Shown here: positions 8,975 to 18,458 of the stretch, piece by piece
Position numbering within the stretch: position 1 is the first letter of the stretch
Layout of the letters: each line of letters begins with the position of its first letter
Assembly: GCF_003751845.1 (NCBI RefSeq)
Contig: NZ_RJKQ01000001.1
Location: 1,240,001-1,304,000 of the forward strand
DNA from: Enterobacter sp. BIGb0383
GTDB taxonomy: Bacteria; Pseudomonadota; Gammaproteobacteria; Enterobacterales; Enterobacteriaceae
Direction of reading: 5' to 3'
Length of the DNA stretch: 64,000 nucleotides
Position numbers and translations under genes: made by a program
Notes under the pieces: model-generated
Database searches by the model: none
What the model was told of the DNA's origin: nothing
Seen by the model: the letters and a program-made list of their open reading frames with translations, nothing else

Positions 8975-10823
8975 AAAGCTTGTCGAGAAGCTGCTTAATA
9001 TTCTTACTATCCGGATCGTCCTTATTATTCTCCGCCCACTCCTGCAGGCGGCGTTTCGCCTCGCCCCGGAGCTGTTTACGCAGAGACTGATCGACCTGCA
9101 GACTGTAATTCAGCGCCTGCCACGGACCGTACACCCGCAGCGGGATAGCCGTGGTTTTAAGCATGGCAACCAGCTGGCTGTCACCCTTCCAGCCCTCCAG
9201 CACGCTGACGTTAAAGCGCATATCGCTCAGCTGTTTCACCAGGTCGAGACTGCCTTCGCCGGTCAGTGTCAGCAGCGGCGAACGCCCGGCCATCTCCGAC
9301 AGGGTTAGCTTGCCTTTTTGCAGCTGGAGATCGCTGCTGAAGCTATCCAGCCGGGTCGCGCTATCGTAGTTCTGCTGGGTCTGCACGTTAGTGCTTCGTT
9401 CCACGGCCTGATGGACCAACTGCTGGAAGTTCAGTCCTTCTGACCGCAAATTTGCCAGCTCAACGTGCGCTTCACCCTGCCAGTCACGACGGAACGCATC
9501 GGCATCAATACGATTGCCGGTAAAATCACCCGCCAGCGAGAGGTTACCGGTCAGGGCAATGGGATAATTAAACGCCTTCAGGATGGTGCCAATTTCAACG
9601 TTATCCAGCTTCGGCTGGAAAGCGGTGCGCACCGTTTTTCCGCGGGCATCAACGGTGCCCGGCAGGGAAATATCCCCTTCTCCCAGCTTGCCCTGCAGCT
9701 CGCTCAGGGTCAGCAGGCCCGCCTGATTCTGCGCCCGGGCGCTGACCTGGCTGAAATCCATGCCGCGCCACAGAAGATGCTGTGCGGTCAGTGAAATTTG
9801 CGCCGTATTGCCGAGCAGCGCGTCATAGCCATCCAGTGAATCACCGTTTGAAATCACCGGGCGCGGCTGGCCGGAAGTGCTTTGCCCCTGCTGGATCCTC
9901 GCGCTGCTGCTGGCCGGGTTCGCCGGGACGTTCAGCAGTTTATCGAGGTCAAGGCGGTCGAATTTCAGATCGGCAACCCACTCAGGCACCGGCTGCTGCG
10001 TCATGCCGATCTGCCCGGTTACCTGGCTGCCGTTGGCGTTTAAATTAAGATTACTGAGGGTCAGTTTCTGCGTCTCATCCTGCCAGAGCGCGCCAAGGCT
10101 ACCCTGACCGACGATGCCCTGGGACGGCAGATCCGCCCCCTGCAGCTGCCAGTTTATCTGTCCGACAGTGGCCTTCAACTGGTGAGGATAGTCGCTGGCG
10201 TCGACCTGCGCCGTCAGAGACAGCGCCAGGTCACGCTGGTTGCGATTCACCCGGGAAGAGAAGTCGATGGTCGCCTCGTGGCGCTCATTCTGCTCCATCT
10301 GCAGATTGATATCGCGGAAGATAACCTGCTCGTCAGATTCACGCTGAAGCACCAGCACGCTGTCTTCGACTTTCAGACGTCTGACGTCCAGCGCCCATCC
10401 CCGATCCTCTTCCGCCTGCGGCAGCGTGTTGGAACGCGGAGGTACCGGCGCATTTTCATGACGTACGGCTTCGGTCTGCGGTGTAAGCTGGACAATGCCG
10501 CCTTTCAGCATCACCTGCTGAACCTGTAGCTGATGGGAAAGCAAAGGGATCAACGCCACGTCGAGGCGCATATTATCGGCGCGCACCACCGGCTGTTCAG
10601 CGCCGGGCGCGGTCAGGGACATACGGCCGGAAAGAATGCTCAGCTGCGGCCAGACGTGCCAGCGCAGCGGGCCATCAAGGCGCAGCTGATAGCCGCTGCG
10701 CGCTTCGACCTGCCGCGTCAGATGCTCACGGAAGTCGTTCGGATTGACCAGCAACACTAAGGCTGACAGACCGGCCAGCAGCACGGCCAGCAATATCATT
10801 AGCGTTGTCAATACTCGTCTCAT
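8973..10823 (-). CDS. asmA: AsmA, AsmA-family inner-membrane protein
   Basis: A 616-aa AsmA-family protein, implicated in outer-membrane assembly and probably in phospholipid transport across the envelope like other bridge-like AsmA proteins. An N-terminal membrane anchor (LMILLAVLLAGLSALVLLV, residues 7-25) is followed by a large periplasmic region rich in beta structure. Conserved AsmA features include YQLRLDGPLRWHVWPQLSILSG near residue 45 and the C-terminal domain with LDSFSSDLQLQKGKL and LTLTGEGSLDL. Length is one residue less than E. coli AsmA. Confidence 0.95.
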   Translation of the reverse strand: MRRVLTTLMILLAVLLAGLSALVLLVNPNDFREHLTRQVEARSGYQLRLDGPLRWHVWPQLSILSGRMSLTAPGAEQPVVRADNMRLDVALIPLLSHQLQVQQVMLKGGIVQLTPQTEAVRHENAPVPPRSNTLPQAEEDRGWALDVRRLKVEDSVLVLQRESDEQVIFRDINLQMEQNERHEATIDFSSRVNRNQRDLALSLTAQVDASDYPHQLKATVGQINWQLQGADLPSQGIVGQGSLGALWQDETQKLTLSNLNLNANGSQVTGQIGMTQQPVPEWVADLKFDRLDLDKLLNVPANPASSSARIQQGQSTSGQPRPVISNGDSLDGYDALLGNTAQISLTAQHLLWRGMDFSQVSARAQNQAGLLTLSELQGKLGEGDISLPGTVDARGKTVRTAFQPKLDNVEIGTILKAFNYPIALTGNLSLAGDFTGNRIDADAFRRDWQGEAHVELANLRSEGLNFQQLVHQAVERSTNVQTQQNYDSATRLDSFSSDLQLQKGKLTLSEMAGRSPLLTLTGEGSLDLVKQLSDMRFNVSVLEGWKGDSQLVAMLKTTAIPLRVYGPWQALNYSLQVDQSLRKQLRGEAKRRLQEWAENNKDDPDSKNIKQLLDKL

Positions 10824-10882
10824 GGCATCCTCTGTGCAGCGTCAGGCTGTTTTACTTGCCATTTTGAACCTGGGCAGTGCTC

Positions 10883-10917
10883 GCAACCCTCACGTACTGC
10901 GTGTACGCTCCGGTTGC
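10883..10917. repeat. Hairpin element between dcd and asmA
   Basis: Interrupted palindrome: GCAACC (10883-10888) pairs with GGTTGC (10912-10917), and an inner CGTAC/GTACG pair surrounds TGCGT. I found no second copy in this window. It resembles small intergenic palindromes dispersed in enterobacterial genomes, but a family name cannot be assigned by eye. Confidence 0.5.
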
Positions 10918-10972
10918 TGCGCGCTGTCCGTGTCCAAACTGGCTGCGACAATAACGCCTGATGAGCAAACGA

Positions 10973-11554
10973 TTAATCTTTATCTATTCGGCTGGCAACC
11001 GCGCCCTGCTGATCGCGATATTTGGCATCCTGGCGGCTGTTATAAGGCCGCGCAGCCGGTCCGGAGAGCGGCTCAAAGCTCAGCGCGCCAATCGGCATGC
11101 CCGGACGCAGCGCCAGCGGCAACTTACCTGAATTATAGAACTCCAGCACGATGCAGCCAGACCAGCCCGGATCGATACGGTGCGCGGTCACGTGCACCAT
11201 CAGACCCAGACGCGCCAGCGAGGAGCGGCCGTCCAGCCAGCCCACCAGATTGTCCGGCAGGGTGACCGATTCAAAGGTCACCGCCAGCGCCAGTTCGCCG
11301 GGATGGAGGAAAAAAGCCTCGCCATCGGCCAGAACGATCTCATCGCTCATCACGCGGTCCAGCGCGGCAGCCACTTCCGTCTTCGGCCCGCTGAGGTCAA
11401 TAAACCCGGCGGTATGGCCGCGAAACGTGCGGAATTTATTGCCGAGGCGGACGTCGACGGTCGCGCCATTGATGCGATCCACAGGCGGACGCGGGGTAAT
11501 GGCGAGGCGGCCGTCATCCAGCCAGGCTTCAATATCTCGGTCACACAGACGCAT
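10973..11554 (-). CDS. dcd: dCTP deaminase
   Basis: A 193-aa cytoplasmic enzyme that deaminates dCTP to dUTP, the main source of dUMP for thymidylate synthesis in enterics. It belongs to the dUTPase-like trimeric fold. The conserved active-site segments are visible: [13 protein letters not shown] (about 106-118, with the catalytic Arg and Ser), [11 protein letters not shown] and [10 protein letters not shown], whose Glu138 activates water. Length is identical to E. coli Dcd. It follows udk in the same direction, 90 bp apart, with a hairpin between them. Confidence 0.97.
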   Translation of the reverse strand: MRLCDRDIEAWLDDGRLAITPRPPVDRINGATVDVRLGNKFRTFRGHTAGFIDLSGPKTEVAAALDRVMSDEIVLADGEAFFLHPGELALAVTFESVTLPDNLVGWLDGRSSLARLGLMVHVTAHRIDPGWSGCIVLEFYNSGKLPLALRPGMPIGALSFEPLSGPAARPYNSRQDAKYRDQQGAVASRIDKD

Positions 11555-11579
11555 GGCGCGTTCTCCTTTTGTGTCGCGC

Positions 11580-11605
11580 GCCCTCGCCGCCTCGGCGGCG
11601 AGGGC
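11580..11605. repeat. Strong hairpin between udk and dcd
   Basis: GCCCTCGCCGCC pairs with GGCGGCGAGGGC around a 2-nt loop. Neither side is followed by a clear T-run, so it is not a convincing intrinsic terminator. It may protect or process the udk-dcd transcript. Confidence 0.5.
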
Positions 11606-11644
11606 AAATCAGGTGATCCCTGAACGGTACACAATTAACGTAAA

Positions 11645-12286
11645 TTATTCAAAAAACTGACTGATTTTTGCTTTCAGAATATCGATGGCGATACGGTTTT
11701 TGCCGCCACGCGGCACAATGATATCGGCATACTGCTTGGAGGGTTCGATAAACTGCAGGAACATCGGACGCACGGTTTTCTGGTACTGAGACATCACCGA
11801 ATCCATCGAACGGCCGCGCTCGTTAACATCACGCTTGATGCGGCGCATCAGGCAGATATCGAGCGGAGTATCGACGAAAATAGAGAAGTTCATTTCGCCG
11901 CGCAGACGCGCATCGGTCAGCAGCAGGATCCCCTCAAGAATAATCACCTTTTTGGGTTCGATACGGATGGTTTCCTGCTTGCGGGTGTGTTCCACATAGC
12001 TGTAAACCGGCAGCTCGATAGGATTACCGTTCTTGAGGGTCTGCAAATGCTGGAACAGCAGACTATGATCCATAGCATTAGGATGGTCATAGTTAGTTTT
12101 CACACGCTCTTCCATCGACAGATGACTTTGATCTTTGTAATAGCTGTCTTCTGGAATAACGCCAATGTGCTCATCACCGACCTGCTCACGTAGTTCGCGA
12201 TACAGCGTGCTGGCGATAAGACTTTTACCTGAAGCCGATGCGCCGGCGATGCCGATGATGACGCATTGATGGGACTGATCAGTCAT
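11645..12286 (-). CDS. udk: Uridine/cytidine kinase
   Basis: A 213-aa cytoplasmic kinase that phosphorylates uridine and cytidine with GTP or ATP in pyrimidine salvage. The P-loop is GASASGKS at residues 15-22, followed by PEDSYYKDQ and [13 protein letters not shown] for nucleoside binding, and [12 protein letters not shown] for Walker B. Length and sequence are nearly identical to E. coli Udk. Confidence 0.97.
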   Translation of the reverse strand: MTDQSHQCVIIGIAGASASGKSLIASTLYRELREQVGDEHIGVIPEDSYYKDQSHLSMEERVKTNYDHPNAMDHSLLFQHLQTLKNGNPIELPVYSYVEHTRKQETIRIEPKKVIILEGILLLTDARLRGEMNFSIFVDTPLDICLMRRIKRDVNERGRSMDSVMSQYQKTVRPMFLQFIEPSKQYADIIVPRGGKNRIAIDILKAKISQFFE

Positions 12287-12620
12287 AAATTTAGCGACCT
12301 GATTAACCTGGATGTTTAGGAAGGGCGACGCCGGAGCGTCAAACGCGGCAATTATAGGGATTTCAGCGTTCCGATACCAGTCGAATACGCCGTGACGATG
12401 CGATGCGAATTTTGTGACCCTGGCGCAAATTTTTATGCTTATTTTTAGCGCAGTGGAACTACTTTTTAGGCAGACTAAGTAATTAATAACCCTGGGATGT
12501 CAAATTATGAGCAGACGCCATAGGAATTGTAAATTGTTTGTACTAGCATAATCCAAAATCCAAATTTCATACGTCCGGGCACTGCGCCTCACAAGCAGAG
12601 CCTCTGCGGATAGAGCGGTA
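12287..12620. other. Divergent udk / yegE promoter region (334 bp)
   Basis: Non-coding. A perfect TATAAT (leftward strand, 12351-12356) lies about 65 nt upstream of udk and is the best -10 box for that gene; no matching -35 is obvious. A GACGC/GCGTC hairpin (about 12326-12342) falls in the presumed udk leader. The yegE-proximal half is AT-rich but shows no clear promoter to me. Confidence 0.5.
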
Positions 12621-15600
12621 ATGACGAAACCATCCCAGCGTGCCACAGCGATCGCCCCTAACCCTCTACTGCGTCTGGTCAGTTTAGGGCTGGCGACCTT
12701 TATCTTCACGCTGTTCTCACTTGAGTTAATACGTATTGGGACGGTACTGGCGCCGGTGTGGTTCCCGACGGCCATTATGATGGTTGCGTTTTACCGTCAT
12801 GCCGGGCGGATATGGCCAGGGATTATTCTTGTCTGTTCCCTGGGCAGCGTCAGCGCCTCAATGTTGATTAACCCGTTAAGCGATCTTAATCTCTGGTACA
12901 CCGCGATCAACGTCACTCAGGCGTTGATCGGCGCGCTGCTGCTGCGACGGCTGCTGCCCCAGTATAATCCGCTGAAGAATCTCAATGACTGGGTACGTCT
13001 GACCATTGGTAGCGCCGTTATTCCTCCGCTGTTCGGCGGTGCAATGGCCCACCTGGTCGCACCTGGCGAACAGCCGCTACAAACCTTTTTAATCTGGGTG
13101 CTGTCGGAAACCATCGGGGCGATGGCGCTGGTCCCGCTCGGACTGCTGTTCAAAATGCACTATCTCACGCGCCACCGCGATCCGCGCCTGCTGATGGAAA
13201 CTCTGGTCACGCTCTCGGTGACCCTGGCGCTGAGCGGTCTGGCTATCCTCTATGTGCCCTGGCCTTTTACCTGCATTATCGTACTGCTGATGTGGAGCGC
13301 CGTGCGCCTGCCCCGGGTGGAAGCCTTCGTGGTCTTCCTGATCACCGTTATGGCGGTATCCATGATGATGGCGACTCATCCCACAGAGCTGACCCCGCAG
13401 CACTACAGCACCATGATGAACGCTCCCTGGCTTCCTTTCCTGATGATGCTGCTGCCGGCCAATATTATGACGATGGTGATGTACGCCTTCCGTTCCGAGC
13501 GTAAGCACATCACCGAAAGCGAAGAGCGTTTTCGTAATGCCATGGAATATTCCGCCATCGGCATGGCGCTGATCGGTACCGAAGGCCAGTGGCTGCAGGT
13601 CAATAAAGCCCTGTGCCGTTTCCTGGGCTACAGCCAGGATGAGCTGCGCGAATTGACCTTCCAGCAGCTTACCTGGCCGGAAGATTTACATAACGATCTG
13701 GAAAAACTGCAGCAGCTGGTCAACGGCGAAATTCGCAGCTACTCAATGGAGAAGCGCTACTACACCCGCGGCGGCGACGTGGTCTGGGCGCTGCTGGCGG
13801 TCTCGGTGGTGCGCCATACCAACGGTACGCCGCTGTACTTTATTTCCCAGATTGAAGATATCAACGACCTGAAGACCGCCGAGCAGATCAACCGACGCCT
13901 GATGGAGCGTATTACCCTCGCTAACGAAGCGGGTGGAATTGGTATCTGGGAGTGGGATATCAAGCCGGACATCATGAACTGGGATAAGCGGATGTTCGAG
14001 CTCTATGACGTCGAACCGCATATCAAACCGTCCTGGCAGCTCTGGCAGTCGTGCCTGCTGCCGGAAGATCGTCACCAGGCGGAAGAGATTGTTCGCGAGG
14101 GGCTGCGTTCCCAGCAGCCGTTTAAGCTGGAGTTTCGTATTCAGGTCAGAGACGGTATCCGCCATATCCGCTCCCTGGCCGACCGGGTGCTCAACAAAAA
14201 CGGTGAGGTGGAGCGCCTTCTCGGCATCAATATGGATATGACCGAGGTCAAAACCCTTAACGAACAGCTCTACCAGGAAAAAGAGCGGCTGCATATTACC
14301 CTCGACTCTATCGGCGAAGCGGTGCTCTGTACCGACGTGGATATGCGCATTACCTTTATGAATCCGGTCGCGGAAATCATGAGCGGCTGGAGCCAGCAGC
14401 AGGCCACGGGCCATCCGCTGCTGACGGTGCTGCGTCTCACCCACGGCGAACACGGGCCGCTGATGGAAAATCTGCACGGCAGTGACGCCCTGCGTCCGGC
14501 CATCGACCAGGATGTGGTCCTCCACTGCCGCAGCGGCGGCAGCTACGATATCCACTACAGCATTACGCCACTGAGCACCCTTGACGGGCAGAATATTGGC
14601 TCGGTGCTGGTTATCCAGGATGTCACCGAGTCGCGCAAAATGATGCGCCAGCTCAGCTACAGCGCCTCCCACGATGCGCTGACGCATCTCGCCAACCGTG
14701 TTAGCTTTGAAAACCACCTTAAGCGTCTGCTGCAAACCGTGCATGAAACCCGCCAGCGACACGCGCTGGTCTTTATCGATCTCGACCGCTTCAAGGCCGT
14801 TAACGATACCGCAGGCCATGCCGCCGGCGACGCCCTGCTGCGTGAGCTGGCCGCCCTGATGCTGAGTATGCTGCGCAACAGCGACGTGCTGGCGCGTCTC
14901 GGCGGGGATGAGTTTGGCCTGCTGCTGCCGGACTGCAATCAGGAAAGTGCCCGCTACCTTTCCGGGCGATTAATCCACGCCATCAATGATTATCACTTTA
15001 TGTGGGAAGGCCGCCTGCACCGCATCGGCGCCAGCGCGGGCATTACGCTGATTGATGAAAATAATAGCCAGGCGTCGGAAGTGATGTCCCAGGCGGATAT
15101 CGCCTGCTATGCCTCCAAAAGCAACGGTCGCGGCGTGGTGACGGTCTACGAACCGCAGCAGGACCGCATGCAGTATCCGCGTGGCATGATGTCGCTGGAA
15201 GAGCAGTGGCATATGATCAAAGACAATCATATGCTGATGGTCGCCCGCGGCGTCGCCTCTCCCCGCGTGCCCGAAAGCTGTCATTTCTGGCTCATTTCCC
15301 TGCGCCTGTGGACCAGCGAAGGCGAAGTGATGGAAGAGCAAGCCTTCCGCTCCGGGCTGGCCGAGCCGGAGCTGCTGCATGCCCTCGATCACCGCGTCAT
15401 GCAGGAGTTTTTCCGCAACTACGCCTCCATCGTTGCCAGCAAAGGGCTCAGCGTTGCCCTGCCCCTCTCCGGTGCCGGACTGGTTAGCGCCTCCCTGATT
15501 GAGGAGATCGTCGATCTGCTGGAGAAAAGCCCGATGGTGGGTCGTCTGCTGCACCTGGTGATCCGCGCCGATGTTCTCAGCCAGCAGGAGACCGCCGCCG

Positions 15601-15950
15601 TCGACGGCCTGCACAAACTGCGACAGGCAGGATGCAAAATTATTCTCAGCCACGTAGGCCACGAGCTGGAACTGTTTAACCACCTCACGGCGGACATGAT
15701 CGATTACGTCATGCTGGATCAGGATCTGATCGCCAACGTGCACGGCAATCTGATGGATGAAATGATGGTCAGCATTATTCAGGGCCACGCTAAGCGACTG
15801 GAGATCAAAACCATCGCCGGCCCCACCAACGTCCCGCTGATGATGGATACCCTCTCCGGGATCGGCATCGATATGGTCTATGGCGACACCATCTCCCAGA
15901 GCCAGCCGCTGGATTTGCTGCTTAATACCAGCTACTTCGCGATTAACTAA
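12621..15950 (+). CDS. yegE: YegE (DgcE), diguanylate cyclase with MASE1 and PAS domains
   Basis: An 1109-aa inner-membrane diguanylate cyclase that makes c-di-GMP; in E. coli it promotes curli and biofilm formation. The N-terminal MASE1 domain (about 1-300) has 8-10 membrane helices. Three PAS/PAC units follow (starting near ESEERFRNAMEYSAIGMALIG, RITLANEAGGIGIWEWD and LHITLDSIGEAVLCTDVD). The GGDEF motif is intact at residues 761-765 (RLGGDEFGLLL), with an RxxD inhibitory site (RNSD) just before it, so it is probably active. The C-terminal EAL-like domain lacks an EAL signature and is degenerate, as in E. coli. It overlaps alkA tail to tail by 4 bp. Confidence 0.95.
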   Translation: MTKPSQRATAIAPNPLLRLVSLGLATFIFTLFSLELIRIGTVLAPVWFPTAIMMVAFYRHAGRIWPGIILVCSLGSVSASMLINPLSDLNLWYTAINVTQALIGALLLRRLLPQYNPLKNLNDWVRLTIGSAVIPPLFGGAMAHLVAPGEQPLQTFLIWVLSETIGAMALVPLGLLFKMHYLTRHRDPRLLMETLVTLSVTLALSGLAILYVPWPFTCIIVLLMWSAVRLPRVEAFVVFLITVMAVSMMMATHPTELTPQHYSTMMNAPWLPFLMMLLPANIMTMVMYAFRSERKHITESEERFRNAMEYSAIGMALIGTEGQWLQVNKALCRFLGYSQDELRELTFQQLTWPEDLHNDLEKLQQLVNGEIRSYSMEKRYYTRGGDVVWALLAVSVVRHTNGTPLYFISQIEDINDLKTAEQINRRLMERITLANEAGGIGIWEWDIKPDIMNWDKRMFELYDVEPHIKPSWQLWQSCLLPEDRHQAEEIVREGLRSQQPFKLEFRIQVRDGIRHIRSLADRVLNKNGEVERLLGINMDMTEVKTLNEQLYQEKERLHITLDSIGEAVLCTDVDMRITFMNPVAEIMSGWSQQQATGHPLLTVLRLTHGEHGPLMENLHGSDALRPAIDQDVVLHCRSGGSYDIHYSITPLSTLDGQNIGSVLVIQDVTESRKMMRQLSYSASHDALTHLANRVSFENHLKRLLQTVHETRQRHALVFIDLDRFKAVNDTAGHAAGDALLRELAALMLSMLRNSDVLARLGGDEFGLLLPDCNQESARYLSGRLIHAINDYHFMWEGRLHRIGASAGITLIDENNSQASEVMSQADIACYASKSNGRGVVTVYEPQQDRMQYPRGMMSLEEQWHMIKDNHMLMVARGVASPRVPESCHFWLISLRLWTSEGEVMEEQAFRSGLAEPELLHALDHRVMQEFFRNYASIVASKGLSVALPLSGAGLVSASLIEEIVDLLEKSPMVGRLLHLVIRADVLSQQETAAVDGLHKLRQAGCKIILSHVGHELELFNHLTADMIDYVMLDQDLIANVHGNLMDEMMVSIIQGHAKRLEIKTIAGPTNVPLMMDTLSGIGIDMVYGDTISQSQPLDLLLNTSYFAIN

Positions 15951-16795
15951 AGCGGTTCCGGCTGCCAGCCGTCGCTGTACCAGATATGCAGCAGCGCGTA
16001 CGAACGCCAGGGCTGCCAGCGCCCGGCATAGCGGCCGATCTGCGCGGGCGTCATGCCCGGGAAACGCTGTTTAATCAGGTAGTCATCCGGTAGAAATACA
16101 TCTTTTGCCTGCCAGCCACGCAGGGCGTAGTAGTTCGCCGTCCAGCGGCCAATGCCCGGAAAAGTTTGCAGCGTCCGCATCCCCTGAGCAATATCCTCCG
16201 GCGGGCGTAATGGCAGCTCCCCGCTCAACGCCGCCCGGGCAAAGTAGATAATCGCCTCCGCCCGCCGCAGCGGCATCCCCAGCGCTTTTAACGCCAGCGG
16301 ATCGACGCTGGCTAACTGTTCCGGACGCGGAAAGCAGAGATAGCCCGGCGCATCCGCCAGCGGGTCGCCAAACTGCGCCGCCACTTTCGCCGTCAGCTTT
16401 GCCGCCATTGCCACGCTCACCAGCTGACCCAGAATCGCCCGAATGCCCTGCTCAAAGGGATCCAGACAGCCCGGCAGCCGCAGTCCTGGACGTGCTGTAG
16501 CCAGCGGCCCCAGCGCATCGGCAACGATTTGCGGGTTGCAGTCCAGGTCGAACAGCTGCGCGATACGCTGCAGGCAGGCGTCAGCCACCGGCAGCAGCCC
16601 GGCGGACAGCTCAACCCGCAACAACTGCGTTGTTTCATCGGGGATAACGGTCAGCAGGCCACTATGTCCCTCCAGCGAAAAACTGCGGGTGTAGCGCCCC
16701 TCATTCAGGGTTTCAATCCCAGCCACCGCACGGTCACCGAGAAAACCAAACATCCACGCCCAGTCATAGGGCGGCTGCCAGCGCAGGTTTTCCAT
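15947..16795 (-). CDS. alkA: AlkA, DNA-3-methyladenine glycosylase II
   Basis: A 282-aa base-excision repair glycosylase that removes 3-methyladenine and other alkylated bases. The helix-hairpin-helix is visible as LQTFPGIGRWTANYYALRGW, and the catalytic Asp lies in VFLPDDYLIKQRFPGM (about residue 238). I chose the ATG at 16795 (MENLRWQPPYDW) because it aligns with the E. coli start and gives the same 282-aa length; a longer in-frame start at 16843 has no family support. The upstream segment to yegD is short, and I could not define an Ada box. Confidence 0.95.
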   Translation of the reverse strand: MENLRWQPPYDWAWMFGFLGDRAVAGIETLNEGRYTRSFSLEGHSGLLTVIPDETTQLLRVELSAGLLPVADACLQRIAQLFDLDCNPQIVADALGPLATARPGLRLPGCLDPFEQGIRAILGQLVSVAMAAKLTAKVAAQFGDPLADAPGYLCFPRPEQLASVDPLALKALGMPLRRAEAIIYFARAALSGELPLRPPEDIAQGMRTLQTFPGIGRWTANYYALRGWQAKDVFLPDDYLIKQRFPGMTPAQIGRYAGRWQPWRSYALLHIWYSDGWQPEPL

Positions 16796-16931
16796 GCATT
16801 CTCCTCTGTACACTCGCCCACAGCATAATCGCTGAGACACCAATCCGCCTTGCTTTTATATTCTCTGGTTGTTGCCAGGCCCGGATTCGGCTAAAGTCGC
16901 CCACCTTCTTCACCGGCATGGGGATTTTAAC

Positions 16932-18284
16932 GTGTTTATTGGTTTTGATTACGGTACCGCCAACTGTTCAGTGGCGGTCATGCAGGATGGCGCCCCCAGG
17001 CTGCTGACGCTGGAAAACGGCAGTTCTCTGCTGCCGTCAATGCTGTGTGCGCCGACGCGCGAAGCGGTCAGTGAGTGGCTCTATCGCCATCACGAGGTAC
17101 CGGCGACGGGCAGCGAAGCCCAAGCGCTGCTGCGCAGGGCCATCAACTTCAACCGCGATGAAGATATTGAGGTGCAGGCGAACAGCGTGCAGTTCGGTCT
17201 GAGCGCGCTACAGCAGTATATTACCGACCCGCAGGAAGTGTGGTTCGTTAAATCGCCTAAATCCTTCCTCGGGGCCAGCGGCCTCAAGCCGCAGCAGGTC
17301 GCGCTCTTTGAAGATCTGGTCTGCGCCATGATGCTGCATATTCGCCAGCAGGCGGAAAGCCAGCTTAGCGACAGTATCCGTCAGGCGGTAATTGGCCGTC
17401 CCATTAACTTCCAGGGACTCGGCGGGGAAGAGGCGAACGCCCAGGCCCAGGGGATTCTGGAACGGGCGGCAAAACGCGCCGGTTTTGAGGAAGTCGTCTT
17501 CCAGTACGAACCCGTTGCGGCAGGACTGGATTTTGAAGCCACGCTCAGCAAGGAAACCCGCGTGCTGGTGGTAGATATCGGCGGCGGGACCACCGACTGC
17601 TCTCTGCTATTGATGGGCCCGGAGTGGCAGGCCAGACGCGACCGTGACAGCAGCCTGCTGGGCCACAGCGGTTGCCGCGTCGGCGGCAACGATCTCGATA
17701 TTGCTCTCGCCTTTAAGAGCCTGATGCCCCTGCTGGGTATGGGCGGACAAACCCTCAAGGGCACGGCGCTGCCGATCCTGCCCTGGTGGAATGCAGTGGC
17801 GATCAACGACGTTCCGGCCCAGAGTGATTTTTACAGCACCGCCACCGGTCGTCTGCTGGATACGCTTATCCGCGACGCCCGTGAGCCGGACAGCGTCTCT
17901 TTGTTACAAAAGGTGTGGCGGCAGAAACTAAGCTACCGGCTGGTACGCAGCGCCGAAGAGAGCAAAATAGCCCTCTCTGACAATGCCCGCTTTGACGCCG
18001 CGCTGCCGTTTATCCGCGATACGCTGAGCGCCTCTATCACCCGTGACGGGCTGGAAGAGGCGCTGAACCAGCCCCTGTCGCGTATTCTTGAGCAGGTCCA
18101 GCTGGCCATTGCCGATAGCGATACCCGCCCGGAGGTTATCTACCTGACCGGCGGTAGCGCCCGTTCACCGCTGATCAAACAGGCTCTTTCGGCGTTGCTT
18201 CCGGGGGTCCCGGTCGCCGGTGGCGATGACTTCGGCTCGGTCACCGCCGGTCTGGCCCGCTGGGCGCAGGTACTGTTCCGTTAA
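16932..18284 (+). CDS. yegD: YegD, Hsp70-family chaperone-like ATPase
   Basis: A 450-aa cytoplasmic actin-fold ATPase related to the DnaK nucleotide-binding domain but lacking the substrate-binding domain; its role is not established. ATP-binding motifs are FIGFDYGTANCSVAV at the N-terminus, VLVVDIGGGTTDCSLLL near residue 215, and VIYLTGGSARSPLIKQAL near 400. I chose the GTG at 16932 because it reproduces the E. coli length of 450; the earlier ATG at 16869 would add 21 unconserved residues. Confidence 0.92.
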   Translation: MFIGFDYGTANCSVAVMQDGAPRLLTLENGSSLLPSMLCAPTREAVSEWLYRHHEVPATGSEAQALLRRAINFNRDEDIEVQANSVQFGLSALQQYITDPQEVWFVKSPKSFLGASGLKPQQVALFEDLVCAMMLHIRQQAESQLSDSIRQAVIGRPINFQGLGGEEANAQAQGILERAAKRAGFEEVVFQYEPVAAGLDFEATLSKETRVLVVDIGGGTTDCSLLLMGPEWQARRDRDSSLLGHSGCRVGGNDLDIALAFKSLMPLLGMGGQTLKGTALPILPWWNAVAINDVPAQSDFYSTATGRLLDTLIRDAREPDSVSLLQKVWRQKLSYRLVRSAEESKIALSDNARFDAALPFIRDTLSASITRDGLEEALNQPLSRILEQVQLAIADSDTRPEVIYLTGGSARSPLIKQALSALLPGVPVAGGDDFGSVTAGLARWAQVLFR

Positions 18285-18289
18285 CCGAC

Positions 18290-18316
18290 TGGCGGGCCTT
18301 GTCCCGCCAATTTTTC
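18290..18316 (+). terminator. Intrinsic terminator after yegD
   Basis: TGGCGGG pairs with CCCGCCA around CCTTGT and is followed by ATTTTT. It insulates yegD from the mdt operon. Confidence 0.88.
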
Positions 18317-18377
18317 CTTATACTCCCCGCTCTTACCGTCGCCCCTTAAATGCAGACGAATCCAGACAGTGTTCCAC

Positions 18378-18397
18378 ATTTCCTCCATTTTTTTGGC
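18378..18397 (+). promoter_or_regulatory. Probable BaeR box upstream of mdtA
   Basis: The stretch TTTCCTCCATTTTTTTGGC matches the BaeR consensus TTTTTCTCCATDATTGGC in its CTCCAT core and terminal TTGGC, but has two extra bases between them. It ends 61 bp before the mdtA start, and BaeR activates mdtA in E. coli. The spacing difference is the main doubt. Confidence 0.6.
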
Positions 18398-18458
18398 CCG
18401 CCGGGTTACTAAACTAGTATCATTTCGTGAAACGTTTCAGGATGAGATAGCAAAGACG

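Noticed and set aside
13743-14819. Minus-strand frame of 358 codons opposite yegE
   Set aside because: Covers the PAS and GGDEF coding region in antisense; no support.
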